The notes under the pieces are model-generated. The model saw only the letters and a list, made by a program, of their open reading frames with translations, was not told where the DNA came from and made no database searches. Below, piece after piece: positions 6,589 through 12,454 of a DNA stretch of 12,818 bases. The stretch lies in the NCBI GenBank assembly GCA_016294985.1, contig JAECRW010000033.1, positions 1 to 12,818 of the forward strand, written 5' to 3'. Position 1 is the stretch's first letter; the number at the start of each line of letters is the position of its first letter. Origin of the DNA: Candidatus Sifarchaeum marinoarchaea. Lineage in GTDB: Archaea; Asgardarchaeota; Sifarchaeia; Borrarchaeales; Borrarchaeaceae. The translations under genes and the position numbers were made by a program.

Positions 6589-7359
6589 TCACTTTGACAT
6601 ACTTTGAATTGCCTGTATTATTTCAGAAAGAGCCTTTCCATTATCAAATGTGACAGTTTTTTCAATAAACGTACCCTGCACGACTATATTCGCGCCTGCT
6701 TTAACACAATTAACAACAGCATCAATTGAATCTAAACCACCACCCACGATTAAGGGAATGTCGATTGTCTGCGCAACTGCCTTAATCATGTCCAAAGGAA
6801 CCGCAGCATCAGCGCCAGATCCCGCCTCTAGATAAACTAATTTAAATCCAAGGTATTGTGATGCAAGGGCATAAGCTGCTGCAAGTTTTGGCTTTTCTCT
6901 CGGAATCAGATTTGCGTCTCCAACAAAACCAGCAGTTGCACCGGGTTCTATGAGTAAATAAGCCATTGATATTGCTTCTAGACCCCAACTTTTGAGGATT
7001 GGGGCACTCATCGCTTGTGCCCCTGAGAGCCAATACGGATTTCGGGAATTCAGGAGGCTCATAAAAAACACAGCATCTGCAAATTTACTGAGACCTGTAA
7101 TATTTCCTGGGAATAATATTATGGGTACATCCACACTTTGTTTTATTTCTTTTACAGTTTCGTCTAAAATTCCAAAGGCTGTTGAGCCTCCGATCATAAT
7201 TCCATCAGTTCCCGAATCAACAGCAAGTTTAGCAAGTTCTCCAGCATCCTTTGAACTTGATATTAATCCCAATGGATCAGGATCAATAAGAGTTAGGTGC
7301 ACAGCAACTTTTTCTTTCACTTTGTTACGTAGGTAATCCCAAACATGATGTTTCGACAT
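6589..7359 (-). CDS. Geranylgeranylglyceryl phosphate synthase
   Basis: The enzyme is a TIM-barrel prenyltransferase that joins sn-glycerol 1-phosphate to geranylgeranyl diphosphate, forming the first ether bond of archaeal membrane lipids. The protein has 256 residues, the normal family length. Visible motifs are HLTLIDPDP at 21-29 (metal/diphosphate site), IGGSTAFG at 56-63, PGNITGLSKFADAVFFMSLL at 84-103, RNPYWLSGAQ at 106-115, YLEAGSGAD at 176-184 (glycerol phosphate contact) and VGGGLDS at 205-211 (phosphate-binding loop). The ATG at 7359 has a GGAGGA ribosome site eight bases upstream. The reductase that acts later in the same pathway lies just downstream on the same strand, so the two may be co-transcribed. 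Heptaprenylglyceryl phosphate synthase (PcrB) is related, but the archaeal setting and length favour GGGP synthase. Confidence 0.95.
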   Translation of the reverse strand: MSKHHVWDYLRNKVKEKVAVHLTLIDPDPLGLISSSKDAGELAKLAVDSGTDGIMIGGSTAFGILDETVKEIKQSVDVPIILFPGNITGLSKFADAVFFMSLLNSRNPYWLSGAQAMSAPILKSWGLEAISMAYLLIEPGATAGFVGDANLIPREKPKLAAAYALASQYLGFKLVYLEAGSGADAAVPLDMIKAVAQTIDIPLIVGGGLDSIDAVVNCVKAGANIVVQGTFIEKTVTFDNGKALSEIIQAIQSMSK

Positions 7360-7367
7360 ATTTAGAG

Positions 7368-7373
7368 TCCTCC
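7368..7373 (-). promoter_or_regulatory. Ribosome binding site of the GGGP synthase gene
   Basis: The minus strand reads GGAGGA eight bases before the ATG at 7359, the strongest Shine-Dalgarno sequence in the window. Confidence 0.7.
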
Positions 7374-7449
7374 AATAAGTCTATCCGACTTTTAAACAAG
7401 AATAGTTACAACGATGTGTTGTCAGATATCCGTTCATTTATTCTGGCTC

Positions 7450-7460
7450 ATATAATTTAC
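7450..7460 (-). promoter_or_regulatory. Candidate TATA box for the GGGP synthase gene
   Basis: The minus strand reads GTAAATTATATG in this stretch. Transcription start would fall near 7429, which keeps the ribosome site at 7368-7373 inside the leader. A competing TTTAAAAG at 7389-7396 would start the message inside or after that ribosome site and is less suitable. Confidence 0.3.
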
Positions 7461-7503
7461 TCGATTTCAAGTTCTTAATAACAATATTATAGTACACAAT
7501 AAA

Positions 7504-7538
7504 CTGTAATACCAAGTTATCAAAACGCTGTAATACAG
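7504..7538. repeat. Direct repeat CTGTAATAC, one copy inside a palindrome
   Basis: CTGTAATAC occurs at 7504-7512 and again at 7528-7536, 24 bp apart. The second copy extends to CTGTAATACAG (7528-7538), a perfect palindrome around a central A. The sites lie 150-180 bp upstream of GGGP synthase and just downstream of the KaiC-like pair. They could be paired operator half-sites. Confidence 0.35.
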
Positions 7539-7586
7539 AAACTCAGTTGTATTTATCTAAACTGTTCAAATTTGGGTAATTAAAAA

Positions 7587-8291
7587 TCAATCATTTCTTT
7601 TTAAGACAATTCCTAATTTGGGTTCAAGATTAAATGGGATATATTCATGTGGGGTTTTTGTTCTGTGTAATTTAGAGACGCGTAAATATCCATCAAATTC
7701 TTCTTTCTCTGAAGGTAAGAAGTCGATAACACCATCAAAACTCGCCCGAATAGACACTTCAAGCGGTGTTGGAATTCCACCTCGTGTATAGACAGCTATA
7801 CCTACAGATTGTGACCTCCAGAATCGATCTCTCCAAATTTTTGTTGCGCCTAATGTATGGGCAGGTGGGCTAAGGTGTACAAGTGGCGTCATAACTATGC
7901 AACATCTGTCAGCCCCTTTTAAAAGTTCAAATTTGTCATAGATTAACCTACTGGCTGCATTAAAATCGGTTAAAAACGTTTCAGGGATTTCAAGAAAGGT
8001 AAAAGTAGAAGCCTTATCGGACGTATCCCAACCATATTCATCCATCTGTCGTCGAAAAACATACTCTGTCTCTGTTGTAGCTACGTACAAGACTTTTTCG
8101 TTCCTTTCAAGTCCCTTAAAGCAGAATTGTTTGGCGAATATTGTTTCGCTCAGCCCATCAAAGCCCCAAACACTGATAAAGCTTCCTCTAGGGAAGCCTC
8201 CTTTAATCAGATCATCTAGCCCTTCAATTCCAGAGGCTATACGATCTATATCGTCCTTTGATTGTGACAAACTTTTTTCTCTCCTACGCAC
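7587..8291 (-). CDS. KaiC/RadA-superfamily protein with degenerate ATP site (pseudo-ATPase)
   Basis: The 234-residue protein opens like a KaiC-family single domain (RIASGIEGLDDLIKGGFPRG, residues 17-36). At the Walker A position it reads GFDGLSET (43-50), where active members have GxxGxGKT, so E49 replaces the lysine. At the Walker B position, CCIVMTPLVHL (130-140), the usual aspartate-serine is replaced by threonine-proline. Only one of the two catalytic glutamates survives (TTET at 72-75). The fold seems kept but ATP hydrolysis is probably lost, so I infer a structural or regulatory partner. It overlaps the active KaiC-like gene upstream by 8 bp, which suggests translational coupling. The start is GTG at 8291; a TTG at 8270, nine bases after an AGGAG, would remove seven residues and is possible. 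The frame is open throughout, so it is not a decayed gene. Confidence 0.85.
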   Translation of the reverse strand: MRRREKSLSQSKDDIDRIASGIEGLDDLIKGGFPRGSFISVWGFDGLSETIFAKQFCFKGLERNEKVLYVATTETEYVFRRQMDEYGWDTSDKASTFTFLEIPETFLTDFNAASRLIYDKFELLKGADRCCIVMTPLVHLSPPAHTLGATKIWRDRFWRSQSVGIAVYTRGGIPTPLEVSIRASFDGVIDFLPSEKEEFDGYLRVSKLHRTKTPHEYIPFNLEPKLGIVLKRND

Positions 8292-9000
8292 GCGGCTTTA
8301 TTACAATCCCATGTTCTGTTATTTCAAATGGATATACGCCAATTTTATGATGGACGCCTCGCATTTTCTTAACTTCGATATATCGTTCACGTGTCATTCC
8401 TTCTGGTCTAAAATATAATGAAATAAGCCCATCTGCAACAAATTCTTCAACACCATATCGACTAAGCACTGTAGAAGCGTGTTCAAAGGATACTTCAGGC
8501 ACTTCGGAGATCATAAGGATTGAACATCCCATATGCTTTAGAATTGCACTTAAACGATGTAATTCTCGGCGTACAACATCTTTACTTTTCAAGGCCATTA
8601 AAAGTGCTGTTACAGAATCTAACACAACTCTTTTTGCATTATTTCTACTTATTGCAAGTTTAATACGCTCGATAAGAGGTGTCAGGTCATCAACTTCTCT
8701 AACTATCCTTACCGAATCCTCACTAGCGAAAACTTCTACAAAAATGAGTTTTTTTTCCTCTATCAAAGAATCAAGATTCCATCCAAAATTCTTAGTATTA
8801 TCAATAATCTCTTGGGCGGTTTCCTCAAAAGTTACATATACGGCAGTTTGTTGGTTTTTGATGCCGCCAACCAAAAACTGCGTGCTGAATATTGTTTTTC
8901 CGGTGCCTGCATATCCGGTGAGCATAATTACCTTTTTTTCAGGGATGCCACCGTCAAGAATATCGTCGAGACCGGGTATCCCAGTCCTAATTTGTTTCAT
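8284..9000 (-). CDS. KaiC-like RecA-superfamily ATPase, intact
   Basis: This single-domain KaiC/GvpD/RAD55-type ATPase has 238 residues. Walker A is GYAGTGKT at 29-36 (K35). The catalytic glutamate pair is FEE at 58-60. Walker B is RVVLDSVTAL at 124-133 (D128). Near the C-terminus KKMRGVHH (211-218) matches the K-MRG-H element that closes the nucleotide site between neighbouring subunits, so a hexameric ring is likely. Archaeal members are linked to signalling and motility control rather than circadian timing; the exact role here is unknown. I use the ATG at 9000 because GGAG lies nine bases before it and homologues begin at this point (MKQIRTGIPGLDD). The upstream ATG at 9015 has no ribosome site. 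The degenerate partner follows with an 8-bp overlap. Confidence 0.92.
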   Translation of the reverse strand: MKQIRTGIPGLDDILDGGIPEKKVIMLTGYAGTGKTIFSTQFLVGGIKNQQTAVYVTFEETAQEIIDNTKNFGWNLDSLIEEKKLIFVEVFASEDSVRIVREVDDLTPLIERIKLAISRNNAKRVVLDSVTALLMALKSKDVVRRELHRLSAILKHMGCSILMISEVPEVSFEHASTVLSRYGVEEFVADGLISLYFRPEGMTRERYIEVKKMRGVHHKIGVYPFEITEHGIVIKPRA

Positions 9001-9077
9001 AGATTTTTGCTCCATCAGTCTATGATATAATGTTTACTGTTTCTGAAGAAAAACTTCAAGTTATAGAATATCGATTT

Positions 9078-9093
9078 TTTGATTTGAATCAAA
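9078..9093. promoter_or_regulatory. Perfect 16-bp palindrome, probable operator of the KaiC-like pair
   Basis: TTTGATT at 9078-9084 and AATCAAA at 9087-9093 are exact reverse complements around TG. The palindrome overlaps the transcription start predicted from the TATA box at 9103-9113, the classic place for an archaeal repressor. Confidence 0.5.
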
Positions 9094-9102
9094 TTGGACT
9101 GA

Positions 9103-9113
9103 TTTTTATATAT
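9103..9113 (-). promoter_or_regulatory. Candidate TATA box for the KaiC-like operon
   Basis: The minus strand reads ATATATAAAAA, centred at 9108, with predicted transcription start near 9082. The leader would be about 80 bases and contains the GGAG ribosome site before the ATG at 9000. Confidence 0.5.
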
Positions 9114-9159
9114 CAGCTTATATAACATAATTTTTGCTATCCTCTAAGGTAAATTTGGT

Positions 9160-10362
9160 TCATTTTTTGTTATTTAATTCAAGAATTCTTAATACGCGCT
9201 CTTCTAAAACGGTTGCTGGGAGATCGTAAAACGTTATACGAGCCCTTCGACCCCTCCTTCCCCTTCCGAGAGGACCAACTGCCTTCCCTATTATACCCAC
9301 CGAATCAAGATGGTTTACATATTTTCGAAATGCAGACATCGATTGCGCTCTAACGCCCTTTTCTTCGCATGCAATTTGGTAGTATTTATAGGCCTCATTG
9401 ATAGTAGTTGCTGTTATTCCATGATGCTTTAAGCGCCTTGCTAATCCAAGTGCTGTTAATAACTCATGGTCGTTCAAATCGTCTAAGACGTCAGGACGTA
9501 ATTCAGGATATACTCCAACTTTTGCCCTCCGCACCATCTCTGCGTTAATTTCACTAAAATGCTCATAATCTGCCATTTTTCCCGCTCTCAATAAGATTTC
9601 TATTCCGTGACGAGCGTTCTGGGTTTGGCTAGCTATTTCTGCTACCATTTCGATAATTTCCTCGGATATTACTCCTGGATTGAAGGCTAGTTGTGCGCGA
9701 TAAGTCAGAATGTCTACCAATTCGCTTCGTGTATACCCTGGTATGTTGATTTGGTCATGAATATGTCCCGAGAGCGGTGCATTAAGTATTGCCCTCCATT
9801 CGGTGCGTCTACAGATTATTATTGTAGAAATTCGGCTGCGTTCAATGCCAAATACTTCGGAGGCATGTATAATAGATAGAATTTCATCGCTTCCCAATAA
9901 ATTTGCTTCATCAAGGGCAACAATGAGGCGCATATCATCCTTTTCAAGGCGCTTAACTAACATGCCTAGAATTTCTTCGTCTGAAAACCCTCGTGCTGTA
10001 ACATTAAAATGATCAGTCAAGAGATTCCTTAAAATAGATGTTTTTGTCCTAAAAGTATGGGCGTTATACGGAATAAACTTGATAGCTACGCCCTTTTTCT
10101 TGGCAGCGTTTTCAATATGTTTTCCGCAATATCTGGCAACTGCTGTCTTTCCTACACCAGCAGTTCCAGTTATGGCTACATTAATTGCAAAAGAACCCTT
10201 TTTCTGAATAAGTGGACGAAAGTCTGTTGCTAAACGAGAAATCTCTTTTTCGCGTCTAGGGAGTTTTTGAGGTAAAAACTCCGGAAACAAAGATCTTTCA
10301 TCTCTAAAGACAGACGCACCTAACAATATTTTTTCAACAAAGTCTTCTTCCAATCCGCACAC
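9160..10362 (-). CDS. cdc6: Orc1/Cdc6-family replication initiator ATPase
   Basis: Archaeal Orc1/Cdc6 proteins bind origins and load the MCM helicase. This one has 400 residues, the usual length. After a conserved approach (LPRREKEISRLA, 34-45), Walker A is GTAGVGKT at 66-73 (K72) and Walker B is LIVALDEANLL at 146-156 (D151, E152). The sensor 2 helix is ARHGIEILLRAG at 250-261 with R251. The C-terminal winged helix (about 295-390) includes the basic wing GRGRRGRRARITF, like the origin-contacting wing of characterised members. Sensor 1 is unusual: TIIICRRTEWR (180-190) stands where most have an S-N-D-type turn. The protein may therefore be a divergent paralogue (Cdc6-2/3 type) rather than the main initiator. 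The start is GTG at 10362 after GAGG; a TTG at 10353 is possible. It is transcribed alone, with the KaiC-like pair beyond a separate promoter. Confidence 0.9.
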   Translation of the reverse strand: MCGLEEDFVEKILLGASVFRDERSLFPEFLPQKLPRREKEISRLATDFRPLIQKKGSFAINVAITGTAGVGKTAVARYCGKHIENAAKKKGVAIKFIPYNAHTFRTKTSILRNLLTDHFNVTARGFSDEEILGMLVKRLEKDDMRLIVALDEANLLGSDEILSIIHASEVFGIERSRISTIIICRRTEWRAILNAPLSGHIHDQINIPGYTRSELVDILTYRAQLAFNPGVISEEIIEMVAEIASQTQNARHGIEILLRAGKMADYEHFSEINAEMVRRAKVGVYPELRPDVLDDLNDHELLTALGLARRLKHHGITATTINEAYKYYQIACEEKGVRAQSMSAFRKYVNHLDSVGIIGKAVGPLGRGRRGRRARITFYDLPATVLEERVLRILELNNKK

Positions 10363-10392
10363 ATCCTCTAAGAGAGATTTTCTGTGCAGCGA

Positions 10393-10406
10393 TGTATTTT
10401 TAATTC
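10393..10406 (-). promoter_or_regulatory. Candidate TATA box for the Orc1/Cdc6 gene
   Basis: The minus strand reads GAATTAAAAATACA, centred near 10399, with transcription start predicted near 10373. The message would have a leader of about 11 bases carrying GAGG. Upstream lies a small hairpin, CCCT-AAG-AGGG (10434-10444), of unknown role. Confidence 0.4.
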
Positions 10407-10460
10407 TGGGAGGACTCCATGTAATTCGTCGCCCCTAAGAGGGCTACATTCTAAGTTGAT

Positions 10461-10881
10461 GTTTTTTGAATTTTTGTCAAGATATTACCAACGCCACATT
10501 CATTAGAGCATCTCAAGGAGCCTCCGTCCCTTTATTTAGGGCCGAGAGGAATTGAGGTCGGGTGGTGTTCACGCACCCCTTTCTGCAAGGACAGGGGTGG
10601 TGTACCCAACCCCGTGCGATGTTTTAATGACGGGAACTCGCAAGTCCCGTCCTCCCAACATCAGGGAGTAGGTCCACTTCGAGGTTGTTGTAAGGGCTTA
10701 CCCGTCCGTGACACCGTCCCTACCCCTCAGGACTTTTAATCAGCGGACGACAGAGCAAGGGGCTAGTGGAACACCCCAGGGTATCGTAACCCAAACAACT
10801 GCTGCTCCCCATAAAGGGAAGCCCTCTAATCAACTAAGGGGCTTCTTCAAGCCCCTACCCTTTAGGGATGGGGTAGTTGAC
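10461..10881 (+). mobile_element. Candidate TnpB-less IS200/IS605-type derivative (MITE-like)
   Basis: A 421-bp block lies between TTGAT (10456-10460) and TTGAC (10877-10881). TTGAT-type targets and TTGAC-type right ends are, as I recall, those of ISDra2-like elements. The right end has the usual form: hairpin AGGGGCTT-CTTC-AAGCCCCT (10837-10856), then CTACCC/GGGTAG (10855-10860 with 10871-10876), then TTGAC. Near the left end CCTC-CG-TCCCT/AGGG-CCGA-GAGG around 10520-10548 can form a hairpin that resembles the right one. GC content is far above the flanks from about 10510 to 10880. No transposase or TnpB is detectable, though short open frames remain. The boundaries are an inference from the motifs. 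Confidence 0.45.
10505..10881 (+). ncRNA. Candidate structured RNA, omegaRNA-like at its 3' end
   Basis: This GC-rich stretch contains a series of strong stem-loops: CACCCCT (10574-10580) with AGGGGTG (10593-10599), GACGGGA (10629-10635) with TCCCGTC (10645-10651), GGGG-cta-GTG-gaa-CAC-CCC (10759-10776), and the terminal hairpins at 10837-10876. In AT-rich archaeal DNA such GC islands often mark RNA genes. If the right-end reading is correct, a transcript would end as omegaRNA does, with 10882 onward as its guide segment. The strand is inferred from the right-end orientation. RNase P RNA, SRP RNA and tRNA signatures were looked for and not found. Confidence 0.35.
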
Positions 10882-10956
10882 TTAAGTTTTAATTGGACAC
10901 ACATATTTATGAAATCTTCTCTCTTACTCGAAGAATACGCAGTTATCTATTCTCAA

Positions 10957-10982
10957 ACACACTATTTAAAAATAATGTGTGA
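10957..10982 (-). terminator. Possible stem-loop terminator after the CCA-adding enzyme gene
   Basis: CACAC at 10958-10962 and GTGTG at 10977-10981 pair, with partial pairing inside (ATT with AAT). On the minus strand the loop contains TTATTTTTAAA. It lies only three bases beyond the stop of the CCA gene. The T-run fits archaeal termination, but the structure is imperfect. Confidence 0.3.
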
Positions 10983-10984
10983 AA

Positions 10985-12403
10985 CTACGAGCTCTTCGTA
11001 AGCCACTTTGGAGTTTTGATAAGATATTCAATGAAAAAGTCAAGAAATTTTGGATTTGTGCTTAATAGGGATTCGATCTCGGAATCCATGTAAATTTTTG
11101 CGGATGTCATTTCCATTGCAACATATTTTCCAAGACCTATCGTCTCTAAATCATTGAAAAATAAGGTTCTTGCGAGTAGATCTTCTACTTTAGTGAAGTT
11201 TCTTTTTGTTTCTACTATCCATTTTCCGTCTTCATCTATCCATGGACCAGAAAATGTATTTTTGTTCTCAATATACTTACTAACAAATTTGATCGTATGC
11301 TGCGGTAATATTACGGGAGGGCCAAATCGTTTAGTCACAGAAGGAATAGATCTGTGTTCCAATTCGAATATCATAACTACAAGATTTTGTTCATCAGTCC
11401 AAATATCTGTTCGGAAGACTGGAAAATCGTTACGTTCTAATAAGGTTCGAAGTGCTAAAATGGACTTATAGAGTTGACCCCACAGAATATCTGAAACAAC
11501 AGATGGTGCTGGAAACCCTAAGAAAAGAAAATGTGTTCCACGCGAGTTAATTCGTGAAAGAACTTCATTGATAGAGAGCATTGGTGTAGGTGGAGGGAAA
11601 AAGAAATGAAAGTGAGGGTTCCTTAAGAACTCACCTGCAGCGGCTATAAAGATCGAGAAATTTTTGAGAGTTAAAGCAGATGCTACATTTCTTGAGATAT
11701 CAACGGGATCCACTACGATAAGAGGTGAATCAAACAATTTTTGTAATTTATAAGCGTTTTTGTAGTGGTTTTCTATATCAATTACATGACCATGTTTCCA
11801 AGAAGTAGCTTCTTGTAAGAGATTCAAAAAACCAGAATAAGCAAAGATTAAAAGCTCACAAAGATATCCAGAAAATCCTCCAACCTTCAATTCAGCTCCA
11901 TAAACCCCAATCCCCTTAGTAAGACCTTTTAATAGGCGTACATCATCCCTCAATCGAGGAGTCAAATGTGTCTTAATATACTGAGTATGGAAAGGTGTTC
12001 TATCCACTGCGGATTTCAATCGTCTTGAATTTAACACTTTAAAGCATGGAACGATCTCTACTTTGTATTCATTCATAGAAAACTCAAGGAAAGGGTGTTC
12101 CGCATATCTTTCAACCCACGGAACACCAACCACATGTTTTACGGTTTTAAGCACATCTTGAAGGAGTTCTCGTGGTGTCTCTTGAGGAAGGAGAATAAAA
12201 ATATCGAGTTCTTTATTATTAGAAAGCCATGTGTCCTTAGCAATTGACCCTTCTACTTGAACTTCAAAGTCTGAATAAGATTTTTTAAGCCCAGTAGTCA
12301 ATACATCAATTATTTTCTTAACTTGAAGTTCTACATCTTTCCTTTCACTCTCTGTAGGCGTCAATCTAAGTAAAACATCTTGTAATACATTTTGTATGCT
12401 CAT
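10985..12403 (-). CDS. cca: CCA-adding enzyme (archaeal class I tRNA nucleotidyltransferase)
   Basis: The enzyme adds or repairs the CCA 3' end of tRNA without a nucleic acid template. The class I nucleotidyltransferase signature is GSIAKDTWL followed by ELD; numbered from the ATG, GS is at 52-53 and E65/D67 are metal ligands, as with the E-x-D pair of the Archaeoglobus enzyme. The third carboxylate, normally aspartate, appears as glutamate in YKVEIVPCF (E116). The conserved RTPFHTQY (135-142) and the GGFSGYLCELL helix (175-185) are typical of archaeal CCA enzymes. Length is 472 residues, slightly above the usual 430-460. The ATG at 12403 is preferred to a TTG at 12409 since AAAGG lies eight bases before it. 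The gene starts 51 bp after the ThpR stop with no suitably spaced TATA box between, so the two are probably co-transcribed. Confidence 0.95.
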   Translation of the reverse strand: MSIQNVLQDVLLRLTPTESERKDVELQVKKIIDVLTTGLKKSYSDFEVQVEGSIAKDTWLSNNKELDIFILLPQETPRELLQDVLKTVKHVVGVPWVERYAEHPFLEFSMNEYKVEIVPCFKVLNSRRLKSAVDRTPFHTQYIKTHLTPRLRDDVRLLKGLTKGIGVYGAELKVGGFSGYLCELLIFAYSGFLNLLQEATSWKHGHVIDIENHYKNAYKLQKLFDSPLIVVDPVDISRNVASALTLKNFSIFIAAAGEFLRNPHFHFFFPPPTPMLSINEVLSRINSRGTHFLFLGFPAPSVVSDILWGQLYKSILALRTLLERNDFPVFRTDIWTDEQNLVVMIFELEHRSIPSVTKRFGPPVILPQHTIKFVSKYIENKNTFSGPWIDEDGKWIVETKRNFTKVEDLLARTLFFNDLETIGLGKYVAMEMTSAKIYMDSEIESLLSTNPKFLDFFIEYLIKTPKWLTKSS

Positions 12404-12454
12404 CTTCAAAACCTTTGTATATTAAACTCTGATCAATAATTGAGTTGTGATAGT

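Larger units (their letters stand above)
10363..10984. other. 622-bp spacer between Orc1/Cdc6 and CCA-adding enzyme
   Basis: From left to right it holds the cdc6 promoter (10363-10445), the GC-rich element (10461-10881) and an AT-rich tail with a stem-loop (10882-10984). Open frames exist on the plus strand, for example 10708-11001, but their translations are low-complexity and show no family resemblance, so I do not call a protein. Origins of replication often adjoin orc1/cdc6 genes; no convincing ORB array is visible. Confidence 0.5.

Noticed and set aside
10535..10710. RNase P RNA-like words (GAGAGGAATTGAGG and GGGCTTACC)
   Set aside because: The conserved GAGGAAAGTCC and ACAGAA blocks of archaeal RNase P RNA are missing, so the P4 helix cannot form.
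10763..10777. CTAGTGGAACACCCC, resembling the core of an archaeal origin recognition box
   Set aside because: It is a single imperfect copy with no inverted partner or AT-rich unwinding element beside it, and it is better explained as part of a hairpin.
10708..11001. Plus-strand frame of 97 codons starting with GTG
   Set aside because: It is rich in Pro, Thr, Gln and Gly, runs through both right-end hairpins and into the 3' end of the CCA gene, and has no family resemblance; the openness comes from GC-rich sequence.
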